In this document: piece by piece, positions 56,601 to 64,000 of the stretch
Layout: every line of letters begins with the position of its first letter
Position numbering within the stretch: position 1 is the stretch's first letter
Assembly: GCF_051251085.1 (NCBI RefSeq)
Contig: NZ_JBPCZH010000002.1
Location: forward strand, 62,001 to 126,000
Source: Cernens ardua
GTDB taxonomy: Bacteria > Pseudomonadota > Gammaproteobacteria > Pseudomonadales > Halomonadaceae
Length of the DNA: 64,000 bases
Direction: 5' to 3'
Made by a program: the position numbers and the translations under genes
Notes under the pieces: model-generated
The model's database searches: none
What the model was told of the DNA's origin: nothing
What the model saw: the letters and a program-made list of their open reading frames with translations, nothing else

Positions 56601-57158
56601 ATGTCAGGCGATTTTTATGCAGAACCTTTGATATGGGGGCACGGGGATCAGGTTTTTGAGGTGTTTTTGGAACCAACCTGCCCATTTTCCGTGAAAGCGT
56701 TACGCAAATTGATGCCATTTCTGGAACGCGTAGGGGAAAACAATATTCGTGTTCGCATTTGGCTGCAATCACAGCCATGGCATATGTTCTCTCCCGTTAT
56801 CTGTCGCGCAGTGCTGGCTGCCAGCACAATGCATGATGGTCGTGAAAAAGCCTTGCGTGTATTGAATGCTGTGGCAGATCATCGTGAAGAGTTCGAATTC
56901 GAGCATCACGCCACCGGACCAAATCGTGATGCAACGCCTAACGATATACTGGCACGGATTGTCGAGTACAGCGGTATTGATGTGCTGAAAGCTTTTGATG
57001 CACAGGCGCTTGAGCAGGTCATCAAGAAACATTCCAAATATAGCCGCCAAAATGGTATCCATGTGTCACCAACCTTTATGGTTAACGGCTTGATTGATCC
57101 TTCTCTCGGCAGTGGCGACGACATCGAAACATGGGCTGAGCGCTTTACACAGCAATAA
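56601..57158 (+). CDS. DsbA-family thioredoxin-fold protein with a single active-site Cys
   Basis: A 185-residue protein with a thioredoxin/DsbA fold: an N-terminal beta strand, then the active-site position FLEPTCPFSVKALRK (Cys27 with CPFS, lacking the second Cys of CxxC), an inserted helical domain, and the cis-Pro loop HVSPTFMVNG. It has no signal peptide, so it is cytoplasmic. The single Cys suggests a glutathione-dependent or non-redox role rather than disulfide introduction. ATG 56601 has GGAGAGG upstream. It is probably cotranscribed with the SulP gene (62-base gap) and is closed by a terminator at 57202. Confidence 0.75.
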   Translation: MSGDFYAEPLIWGHGDQVFEVFLEPTCPFSVKALRKLMPFLERVGENNIRVRIWLQSQPWHMFSPVICRAVLAASTMHDGREKALRVLNAVADHREEFEFEHHATGPNRDATPNDILARIVEYSGIDVLKAFDAQALEQVIKKHSKYSRQNGIHVSPTFMVNGLIDPSLGSGDDIETWAERFTQQ

Positions 57159-57201
57159 CACTACCGCGAATTTGCTACCTATTGCCTTTCAGGACACCAG
57201 G

Positions 57202-57230
57202 AAAGAGCCTCTCGTTCGAGAGGCTCTTTT
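57202..57230. terminator. Bidirectional terminator
   Basis: AAAGAGCCTCTCG and CGAGAGGCTCTTT are perfect 13-bp arms with a two-base loop TT and T and A runs on both sides. It lies between convergent genes. Confidence 0.9.
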
Positions 57231-57292
57231 GGTAGGTATCAAAGTACCAGGGAGTCCGGAAGGGTGTGCAAGTGTGTCCTTTGAAATCGGAA

Positions 57293-58042
57293 CTATTCGG
57301 CCAATCGTTTTCGATTATTCGATTGCCGTTTCAATAACCATGGTAAACGAAGTGACATTCCTATCATGGTTTGAATATGCATCTTTAACATGGCTGGATA
57401 TTCGGCTACGCCCATGTCATTTTCGGAGGCTTTCAGGGGTGCGATAACGTAGGGGGCCGTTGGAAGCCCCTTCCAACTCCAGCGGATCAAGAGCTCAGTA
57501 TCAAATTCATATCCACGCCCGCAAGGAAAGTGCGTTAGAAGAGCATTGACGGTGCGAATCGGATAGAGACGCAACCCCTTCTGTATGTAACGCATCGCGG
57601 GGGAAAAGGCGGTAGAGGCCGTTAGGCGATGTCCCAACGTGATATCTTTACCATTGTTATCTGGACTCGCTGAATAATAAAGCACATCCGGCGATTGTGC
57701 GCCGAGCTCCAGTAGTCCCTGAATATCATCTTCCGAATAGTAAGTGTCAATCTCATGCAGCAAAACGTGGCTGTATCCAAGGCGCTGAGCTTCATCCAAC
57801 CCCGTACGCGTTGCCGTGCCTTTTCCTGTTTTCTGAAGAAGGCGAACCAACTCTACTTCATATTGATTGACGATTTTTTCCAATGACTCCAGATGCTCTG
57901 CCTCGCTTCCATCATCAATGACCAATACGGGAAGATTCAGCGGCGCAAGATTTTTCAGTAAATCGGGCAGCCATGCTTCCTGGTTACGATTCACTACAAG
58001 TACGCAAGCCTGAATTCCTGTGTTTTTCATTGTTGCTGTCAT
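57293..58042 (-). CDS. Family 2 glycosyltransferase-like protein
   Basis: A 249-residue GT-A fold protein. The N-terminal nucleotide-sugar domain shows ACVLVVNRNQEAWLPDLLK, PVLVIDDGSEAEHLESLEK and LLQKTGKGTATRTGLDEAQ; the acceptor side carries HVLLHEIDTYYSEDDI in place of a canonical DxD. The chemistry is therefore less certain. It contains no transmembrane segment, ends in the basic LLKRQSNNRKRLAE, and sits alone, away from envelope-polysaccharide genes. The start at ATG 58042 is the only good one; the ribosome-binding site is weak. It could be a dolichol-phosphate mannosyltransferase-like enzyme or act on O-antigen. Confidence 0.75.
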   Translation of the reverse strand: MTATMKNTGIQACVLVVNRNQEAWLPDLLKNLAPLNLPVLVIDDGSEAEHLESLEKIVNQYEVELVRLLQKTGKGTATRTGLDEAQRLGYSHVLLHEIDTYYSEDDIQGLLELGAQSPDVLYYSASPDNNGKDITLGHRLTASTAFSPAMRYIQKGLRLYPIRTVNALLTHFPCGRGYEFDTELLIRWSWKGLPTAPYVIAPLKASENDMGVAEYPAMLKMHIQTMIGMSLRLPWLLKRQSNNRKRLAE

Positions 58043-58384
58043 GTCATGGTTTTCTGAGGTGAGTCAATAATGTTCTCTATTGTATCCGTGATGAACGTGT
58101 TCGGCGAGTCATGTGCCTGTCTTTTAAGCAGGAATTCCCTTCAAGGCCGCATTTGACAGTTTATGAAAAGACGGCTTCGTTCATGTATTAATGTCTGTGC
58201 TTTTTAAGTGAATTGGAAAAAGCGGACGATGAGGAAGAATAAAAGGGAAGAAAGAGCTTAACGCAGTGAGAGTACAACGCAGCAAGAGCGAAAGAGAGGG
58301 GGCAGGCCTCCTCCCGCATGTTAATAGGGAAGAGGCGCTGTCAGGGGGTAACGCCTCGGTAACTGCTTTGAGGCGCTTAATGTG
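58043..58384. other. Gap between the MFS gene and the glycosyltransferase gene
   Basis: About 340 bases without a gene. A 16-bp imperfect duplication lies at 58260-58291 (AACGCAGTGAGAGTAC, then AACGCAGCAAGAGCGA). An inverted pair near 58350-58377 (CGCCTC and GAGGCG) could be part of the MFS gene's terminator, but it lacks a T run. Confidence 0.4.
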
Positions 58385-59824
58385 CTATTTGCCAAGTTTA
58401 CGGAGGGGCACATCCGACATCAGGTTTTTCTCGATATGTTCCAACGACACACCTTTGGTTTCCGGCACGAAATAAATCGTGAAGAAAATAAAGAGGATAT
58501 TGAGAACGGCGATCATCAAAAAGGTATTCGGGCCACCCATTACATTGAGTAGTGTCAGGAAGAAGGCGGCAATAATCATATTGGCCACCCAGTTTGCCAC
58601 GGTGGAGCAGGCAATGCCGAAATCGCGCCCCTTGAGTGGTTGGATTTCAGCGCAAAGTGTCCAGATCAACGGACCTGCAGACATCGCAAAACCGGCAATA
58701 AACAGCATCAGTGCTGTCATGGCAGAGTACTGAAGGAACGGTGTGTCGGGCCCAATATGCATGATAAAGCTAACTACACCCATCCCGATTGCCATGATCA
58801 GGAAGCCGGCATATAGCATGGGTTTCCGCCCCAAACGATCCACAAAACCGATTGCTACAATGGTTGCCAGCATATTGACCAGGCCAACCAGTACCGTACT
58901 CCATAATTGCGCGGAGGTATCATGGAAGCCTGAGAGCTCGAAAATACGTGGTGCGTAGAACATCATGACGTTGATACCGGTCAATTGCTGAACTACCTGT
59001 AGCGCTATGCCCAGAAAAACAGAACGGCGAAAGTTACGATTACTGAAGAAAAGCCCCCACGATTGTTTGTTGTCCTCATCCTGGACTGCAGAGGTGATCT
59101 CTTTCATTTCATAATCAACTTCACCCCGGCTGGCGCGAAGTTTGGAAAGGACAGTGCGTGCCTCCTCGAAACGATCCCGCGAGGCCAGCCAACGAGGGCT
59201 GTTGGGGATCATGATGACGCCAACAAAAAGGACTGCTGCCGGAATCATCAGAATGCCAAACATCCAGCGCCAGCTATTGATATAGCTAAAGGCCAGATCG
59301 GACGCGAACGCGGCCAGAATACCGGTTGTGACCATCAGCTGGTAGCATGAAATAGTCATGCCACGAATTCGTTCCGGAGTGATTTCAGAGAGGTAAAGAG
59401 GGGCGGTAAAGGAGGCAATACCCACCGCCAGCCCCAGTAAAATACGTGCGATAATCAGCACGTCGGTGCTAAAACTAAGCACTGCTATCAATGCCCCTAC
59501 AAAGAACAGCACTGAGGCTGCAATCAGCGCCAGTTTTCGGCCCAGTACCCGTGATATCCAGCCAGAGCCCAAGGCGCCAATGGCGGCACCAAACATCATC
59601 GAGCTGACGATCCATTCTTCTGTACCCTGCGTAATATGGAATTCATTTCTGATCAGCGGTAGGGCGCCTGAGATAACCCCGGTATCCATCCCGAAGAGCA
59701 GGCCAGCAACAGCTGCCAACGCAGTGGTCACCCACACCATGGGGACAATGTCAGCATTAGAATATTCCTGCGCTGGCTCCCTGTTTTCGGAGCTGGAGCG
59801 TGGGCTAATAGGTGTTACAGCCAT
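58385..59824 (-). CDS. Sugar/proton symporter (GalP/XylE-like MFS)
   Basis: A 479-residue member of the sugar-porter subfamily with 12 transmembrane helices. Signatures are GLLFGMDTGVISGALPLI in helix 1, the RVLGRKLALIAASVLF loop motif, PLYLSEITPERIRG, QQLTGINVMMFYAP in helix 7, DRLGRKPMLYAG, and PETKGVSLEHIEK near the end. The helix-7 QQ motif is typical of galactose, glucose and xylose symporters. ATG 59824 was chosen over 59845 because AAGGAG lies 7 bases upstream. It lies 3' of hexR on the same strand, in a neighbourhood devoted to sugar entry (HexR, zwf, pgl). Confidence 0.9.
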   Translation of the reverse strand: MAVTPISPRSSSENREPAQEYSNADIVPMVWVTTALAAVAGLLFGMDTGVISGALPLIRNEFHITQGTEEWIVSSMMFGAAIGALGSGWISRVLGRKLALIAASVLFFVGALIAVLSFSTDVLIIARILLGLAVGIASFTAPLYLSEITPERIRGMTISCYQLMVTTGILAAFASDLAFSYINSWRWMFGILMIPAAVLFVGVIMIPNSPRWLASRDRFEEARTVLSKLRASRGEVDYEMKEITSAVQDEDNKQSWGLFFSNRNFRRSVFLGIALQVVQQLTGINVMMFYAPRIFELSGFHDTSAQLWSTVLVGLVNMLATIVAIGFVDRLGRKPMLYAGFLIMAIGMGVVSFIMHIGPDTPFLQYSAMTALMLFIAGFAMSAGPLIWTLCAEIQPLKGRDFGIACSTVANWVANMIIAAFFLTLLNVMGGPNTFLMIAVLNILFIFFTIYFVPETKGVSLEHIEKNLMSDVPLRKLGK

Positions 59825-60192
59825 CAGTTTACTCCTTGTATTCAATATACAAGCGGTTGCGGTTATCGAAGCCCGTGTGTGCAGGGATGAACATTCCGCG
59901 TATGAGGTCGTTCACGTCATTTCAGTGTTACTACACATCCGAGCATAAAAATACAGGCGTTCATTACTCTGGTTTGATTGTGTTCAACCTGTGCAGATTA
60001 CCCCTTTTTCAGGTGTTGTTGAGAGGTTAACGACTAAAGTTTTAAGGTTGAAAGGTGCGGGAAGTCCCTGAATCCAAAAGGCAAAGTAAGCATCATATCA
60101 AAAAGATGTATGGCTCAGGGGGGCAATAGGTGGAAAGGGCAGAATTCTGGAAAGGAAAGGACTATGTATCATGTTAGCTATGTTCTATGAGC

Positions 60193-60227
60193 AAAAGGGC
60201 GGCAACAACTACGCTATGTGGCCGCCC
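60193..60227 (-). terminator. Intrinsic terminator of hexR
   Basis: On the minus strand GGGCGGC pairs with GCCGCCC across a 17-base loop and is followed by four T. It lies 37 bases after the hexR stop. Confidence 0.7.
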
Positions 60228-60228
60228 C

Positions 60229-60258
60229 AACTCTCATTCCATAAACTCTCATTCCATA
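60229..60258. repeat. Perfect 15-bp tandem duplication
   Basis: AACTCTCATTCCATA occurs twice head to tail right after the hexR stop, and a third, weaker copy (AAAGCTTATTCCAGT) follows and includes the hexR stop. Confidence 0.85.
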
Positions 60259-60263
60259 AAAGC

Positions 60264-61142
60264 TTATTCCAGTTCATCTTCCGGATGCATATTAGGAGGG
60301 TATTTTGTTGGTTTGACGCTGTCCTTGATCTTTTTCAGATGCGGCAGGAAATCTTCACCGCGTCTGAGAGTAATGCCCGTAGCAAGAATATCGATGAGGG
60401 CCAGGTGGACAATACGAGACGTCATCGGCATGTAAAGCTCGGTGTCTTCCGATGATTCCACACCCAGAATTTCGGTGCATTCTTCCGCCAGTGGCGAATC
60501 TGCTTCGGTGATACCGATCACCACGGCGCCATTGTTACGTGCAATGGCACTGATTTCGACCAGCTCGCGTGTACGTCCTGTGTGGGAGATCACTACAACC
60601 ACATCGCCAGTCCCCATGGCGGCGGCTGACATACGCTGCATCAACATGTCTTCATAAGCCAATACAGGCATATTGAAACGGAAAAACTTGTGCTGGGCAT
60701 CAATGATGACCGGAGCTGAGGCTCCCATACCAAAGAAATAGAGCTGTCGTGCCTGCGAGAGGTAATCGACCACACGCTCGACCACTACAGGATCAATCTG
60801 GCGTTGGCATTGATCCAGTGCGGCGATGGTAGCCCCAAAAATCTTGCTGGTATAGGCCCCTGAGTTATCGCCACGCTCGACGGACCGAGTGACGTAGGGC
60901 GTTCCTCCCGCCAGACTTTGGGCAAGTTTTATCTTGAAGTCAGGATACCCTTTGGCATCGAAATTACGGCAGAAGCGATTGACAGTGGGTTCACTGACAC
61001 TTGCCGCCTGAGCCAGCGTAGCAATGCTCATTCCGGTTGCAGAGGCCGGGTCTGCAAGGATCACTTCGGCGACCTTACGCTCGGAGCGATTTAGTTCATC
61101 TAGCCGTTCTTTGATTTTGCTAAGGAGGTTATGTGCCACCAT
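60264..61142 (-). CDS. hexR: RpiR-family regulator HexR
   Basis: A 292-residue transcriptional repressor. The N-terminal RpiR helix-turn-helix (residues about 1-78) contains [16 protein letters not shown] and [19 protein letters not shown]. The C-terminal SIS domain contains [40 protein letters not shown] and [11 protein letters not shown], the sugar-phosphate (KDPG) sensing domain. HexR controls zwf, edd and other glucose-catabolism genes. zwf and pgl lie divergently 890 bases away, which fits. The start at ATG 61142 lacks a strong ribosome-binding site, but homolog length supports it. Confidence 0.93.
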   Translation of the reverse strand: MVAHNLLSKIKERLDELNRSERKVAEVILADPASATGMSIATLAQAASVSEPTVNRFCRNFDAKGYPDFKIKLAQSLAGGTPYVTRSVERGDNSGAYTSKIFGATIAALDQCQRQIDPVVVERVVDYLSQARQLYFFGMGASAPVIIDAQHKFFRFNMPVLAYEDMLMQRMSAAAMGTGDVVVVISHTGRTRELVEISAIARNNGAVVIGITEADSPLAEECTEILGVESSEDTELYMPMTSRIVHLALIDILATGITLRRGEDFLPHLKKIKDSVKPTKYPPNMHPEDELE

Positions 61143-62033
61143 GTGTTAATGATTCCATCGGTTAAGCCAACGATCGGTCAGTTTATTATGAATCGTATCT
61201 TGATGATTCTATTCATCTGTTGGATGCCATAGACGAATACTGCCCTGAAACGTTGCATTATTGGGCCTGCGTTAAAATAGCCCGTACGACTCTAATGGCG
61301 CTGATATTGCAATGCGGGCTACGTAATATGGATAAAGATATGTAACATCGTGGTGTACAACATGGGATTTGGCAACATCCATGACACATTTATGACGTTA
61401 TAATACAGCAAGAGGGAAAATAAGCCGGTTGTCCAACCCCTTCGCCAGCTTGTCTTTCGCCTGTCATGCAAACCCTTTCATGTAAGAGGATACGGCGTCT
61501 CTTTCCCGGTTATTGGCTCTTAATGGATGGGTAACTTGTTGATGAACCGGATGGAAGTGAAACGGTGGATACTAACCGGTGCCGTTGTGGTTTATTTCCC
61601 ATGAAGGCATACCGTGCATACTTTAGTCTCAAAGGCGATTGCCAAGAAATGTGGTAAGTTTACTAAAAGTTGTATTGCCTGATAGGTGATGGCGCTCTAA
61701 GGTGGAACCTCAACCTGTGAGATGTTCAGCCAGTATGGTTTGAAATCATGAAAAGCATGATTCGAATGAGTGTTACAGTATTTTGAATTATCCCCCGGGT
61801 GGCGTGTGGAATACTGGTGTTACTTGTCCCGAGTGGGATAGTAATCGAGAGAGATAGTAATCCTGTGATAAGTCTATCCACGCAGGTCAGGATGACGCAG
61901 AAGGCCATTATATGCATGGTGTCTTATGCCAATTCCCACCAGTACAGCCTCCGCTGAACCCGGGTTCCATAATCCTTATCACGTTGTCACCCGATTGGTT
62001 TAAAAAATTGGTGCTTTAAAAGGAGAGCTCGCA
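61143..62033. other. Long divergent control region hexR / zwf
   Basis: About 890 bases without a supported gene, the longest gap in the window. It must hold the hexR and zwf promoters. By eye: TAGCCCG (61278-61284) and CGGGCTA (61315-61321) as an inverted pair, a 16-bp-period repeat of GATAGTAATC at 61837-61868, and a weak HexR-like element TGTGGTAAGTTTACT at 61650-61664. It is long enough for an RNA gene, but I recognise none. Confidence 0.45.
61650..61664. promoter_or_regulatory. Weak HexR-operator-like element
   Basis: TGTGGTAAGTTTACT resembles the described HexR palindrome TGTAATTAAATTACA at about 9 of 15 positions, mainly the TGT and TTAC ends. It is about 370 bases before zwf. It is only a candidate. 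Confidence 0.2.
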
Positions 62034-63509
62034 ATGGCCGTAGAACAGACACCGGCAGTCGATGTCGCTTTATTTGGTGCACTCGGTGATCTGGCCCTGC
62101 GCAAGCTCTATGCCGCGATGTATTTTCTTGATCATGGCGGCTTGCTTGCGGAAGAGACCCGTATTCTTGGATTGGCTCGTCAGGACAATGACAATGCAAG
62201 CTTCAGTAAGCTTGTTGATGAAGCCCTGCACAAATATGTACCCAAGGAGTCACTGGACAAGGACGTCCTTAAGCGTTTTCTGGGACGCCTCGAATACCTA
62301 AAACTGGACTTCGCCGACGAGAAAGGCTATTCCGAAATTGCCAAATGGGGTAAAGGCCATGATCGCCCGCTGGTCGTTTACCTTTCAGTACCGGCCAGCC
62401 TTTTTGGTGTGATCTCGGAAAACCTCAAGAAAGCCAAGTGCCTCAATGATGAAAGCCGTGTCATTGTCGAAAAGCCCATCGGCTATGATCTTGAGACTTC
62501 CATCGAAACCAACGATGCCATCGGTAGTGTTTTCGCTGAAAGTCAGATTTATCGTATCGACCATTACCTTGGCAAGGAGACCGTTCAAAACCTGTTGGCG
62601 CTTCGTTTCGCTAACCCATTGTTCGGTAATCAATGGAATCAGTCCAATATTTCCCATGTGGAAATCACGGTAGCTGAAACAGTCGGTGTTGAAGGTCGTT
62701 GGGGATATTATGATCAGGCCGGCCAGGTGCGTGACATGCTTCAGAACCACCTGATGCAGCTGCTTTGCATGATCGCCATGGAACCGCCCACCAGTCTGGA
62801 TTCCAATAGTATCCGCGATGAAAAGGTAAAAGTGCTCAAGGCATTGCGTCCGATTGAAGGCGAGCGATTGGCTACTGATGTTGTTCGTGGTCAGTACACA
62901 GCGGGTGTTGCCAATGGTAAACCTGTACCCGGATATCTGGAGGAAGAGGGTGCCAATGTGGATTCCCACACGGAAACCTTTGTTGCCCTGAAAGCAGAAG
63001 TGGCTAACTGGCGTTGGGCAGGTGTTCCTTTCTATTTGCGTACAGGTAAACGGTTACCTGAGAAACTTTCGCAAATCGTCATTCACTTCCGTCAACAGCC
63101 ACACTATATCTTTGATCCTGATCAACGTGGGCTGGCAAGCAACAAGCTCGTGATTCGTTTGCAGCCTGATGAAGGTATTAACCTGCAGATCCTTACCAAG
63201 GATTCCGGTCTCGACAAGGGAATGCGTTTGCGTCCTGGTCCACTTCACCTGGATTTCCATAAGGAATTCCCCAAGGAACGTATTCCGGATGCCTATGAGC
63301 GCTTGATTCTAGAGGTAATGAAAGGGCGCCAGTACCTCTTTGTTCGCCGCGATGAAGTCGAATGGTCATGGCGCTGGATTGACAAGCTCATTCAGGGCTG
63401 GGAATCACGCGGTCTTCCTCCCGAGCGTTATCCGGCAGGTACTTGGGGGCCGATTTCGTCTATCGCGATGGTAACCCGTGATAACTATTCCTGGTACGAG
63501 GATTATTAA
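62034..63509 (+). CDS. zwf: Glucose-6-phosphate 1-dehydrogenase
   Basis: A 491-residue NADP-linked enzyme, the entry to the oxidative pentose phosphate and Entner-Doudoroff routes. The dinucleotide motif is [20 protein letters not shown] (here with GALGDLA in place of GASGDLA), the substrate-binding catalytic motif is [13 protein letters not shown] with His as base, and [11 protein letters not shown] lies before it. ATG 62034 has AAAGGAGAG upstream. It is followed by pgl 3 bases later. The NADPH it makes also feeds the glutathione and peroxiredoxin defences encoded elsewhere in the window. Confidence 0.97.
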   Translation: MAVEQTPAVDVALFGALGDLALRKLYAAMYFLDHGGLLAEETRILGLARQDNDNASFSKLVDEALHKYVPKESLDKDVLKRFLGRLEYLKLDFADEKGYSEIAKWGKGHDRPLVVYLSVPASLFGVISENLKKAKCLNDESRVIVEKPIGYDLETSIETNDAIGSVFAESQIYRIDHYLGKETVQNLLALRFANPLFGNQWNQSNISHVEITVAETVGVEGRWGYYDQAGQVRDMLQNHLMQLLCMIAMEPPTSLDSNSIRDEKVKVLKALRPIEGERLATDVVRGQYTAGVANGKPVPGYLEEEGANVDSHTETFVALKAEVANWRWAGVPFYLRTGKRLPEKLSQIVIHFRQQPHYIFDPDQRGLASNKLVIRLQPDEGINLQILTKDSGLDKGMRLRPGPLHLDFHKEFPKERIPDAYERLILEVMKGRQYLFVRRDEVEWSWRWIDKLIQGWESRGLPPERYPAGTWGPISSIAMVTRDNYSWYEDY

Positions 63510-63512
63510 GTC

Positions 63513-64000
63513 ATGGCACAGTCACAGTCTCGTGAAGAACTGGCAAGTAGCCTTGCTGAATCCGTAGCGGAGGCGCTCCGCACGGATCTTACCGGGCAGG
63601 AACGGGCATTGCTGATCGTTTCTGGCGGTTCAACACCACTTCCCTTTTTTGAAGCATTGTCCAAGCAATCGCTGGAGTGGGATCGGGTTGACGTCACACT
63701 GGCCGATGAGCGTTGGGTGGATGAATCAGCTGATGACAGCAATACTCGTCTGGTAAAACGTCATTTGATTCAGAATAACGCGGCCAAGGCGACCTTTATT
63801 CCATTGACGACAGGCGACAAAACACCGGAAGAGGGTGTGGAGGCACTGGAAGAGGGCGTGTCCAGGCTAAGTTGGCCTGCCAGCGTCGTTATTCTGGGTA
63901 TGGGGGGTGATGGTCACACGGCTTCTCTATTCCCTGATAGCCCGCAACTGGATGAAGGGCTGACAACGACTAAACCTCTGTTGGCGGTCCATGCGCCCAG
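63513..64000 (+). CDS. pgl: 6-phosphogluconolactonase, N-terminal part
   Basis: The gene starts at ATG 63513, three bases after zwf, and continues beyond the right edge; the visible part encodes about 162 residues. It shows the 6PGL/NagB-fold motifs LLIVSGGSTPLPFFEAL, VTLADERWVDESADDSN and VVILGMGGDGHTASLFPDS. The enzyme hydrolyses the lactone made by Zwf to 6-phosphogluconate. The zwf-pgl pair is a standard operon of Pseudomonas-like bacteria, usually followed by eda or edd. No interruption is seen. Confidence 0.95.
   Translation, partial: MAQSQSREELASSLAESVAEALRTDLTGQERALLIVSGGSTPLPFFEALSKQSLEWDRVDVTLADERWVDESADDSNTRLVKRHLIQNNAAKATFIPLTTGDKTPEEGVEALEEGVSRLSWPASVVILGMGGDGHTASLFPDSPQLDEGLTTTKPLLAVHAP

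Larger units (their letters stand above)
59825..60263. other. Gap between hexR and the MFS gene
   Basis: About 440 bases holding a hexR terminator (60193-60227), the duplication at 60229-60258, and presumably the MFS promoter. No gene is supported. Confidence 0.45.

Noticed and set aside
61143..62033. Known small RNA (6S, RNase P, tmRNA) in the long gap
   Set aside because: None of the characteristic conserved cores or overall folds was recognisable by eye.

Overview
The window is a gene-dense stretch of a gammaproteobacterial chromosome with moderate GC. Gene content and order (ubiE-ubiJ-ubiB-hisE-tatABC, hslVU followed by a DUF971 gene, argS-SPOR-priA-rpmE, mrcA divergent from pilMNO(P)Q-aroK-aroB-gltBD) match the Pseudomonas/Halomonas part of the class. 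The short hslVU/tat neighbourhood, the DUF2076 gene and the modest GC suggest a Halomonadaceae-like organism (Zymobacter or Carnimonas type). That placement is an inference from gene order, not a database result. I see no rRNA, tRNA, CRISPR array, insertion sequence or prophage.

Layout. 1-5.2 kb: the tail of a POT peptide transporter, an S9 peptidase, MetR, and two convergent base-excision-repair glycosylases (a UDG-superfamily protein and Tag). 5.4-7.3 kb: glyoxalase I and a UbiH/UbiM-type flavin hydroxylase. 7.4-16.2 kb, all minus strand: the hslV-hslU protease, a DUF971 protein, ubiE-ubiJ-ubiB (ubiquinone), hisE, then tatA-tatB-tatC. 16.5-23 kb, minus: a fructosamine-kinase-like protein, a SPOR protein, argS and priA. 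23.4 kb: rpmE. 24-35 kb: a DUF481 outer-membrane protein and PBP1a (mrcA), divergent from a type IV pilus assembly operon in which PilO and PilP are one polypeptide, followed by aroK and aroB. 35.5-41.5 kb: glutamate synthase gltB-gltD. 41.9-47.7 kb: a redox cluster of two ChaC-type gamma-glutamylcyclotransferases around an oxaloacetate decarboxylase-like enzyme and ahpC-ahpF. 47.9-53.2 kb: a branched-chain aminotransferase, a second DUF481 protein, DUF2076, a HAD phosphatase and a small secreted protein. 53.4-58 kb: divergent BenE and SulP transporters, a DsbA-fold protein and a GT2 glycosyltransferase. 58.4-64 kb: a sugar/proton symporter, HexR, then zwf and the start of pgl, the entry to the Entner-Doudoroff/pentose phosphate routes.

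How the genes fit together. Three themes recur: envelope biogenesis and export (Tat, PBP1a, the pilus/secretin, the SPOR protein, DUF481 proteins), thiol and peroxide defence (AhpCF, ChaC, GloA, the DsbA-like protein, with NADPH from Zwf), and central housekeeping (aroK/aroB, gltBD, argS, priA, L31).

I found no clear new defence or metabolic system. The most striking unexplained signal is structural. Many of the intergenic gaps carry short head-to-tail duplications of about 14-20 bp, several of them perfect. Two have grown into arrays: about nine 17-bp units near 52.5 kb and about six 14-bp units between tatB and tatA. Similar in-frame duplications occur in pilN and pilQ.
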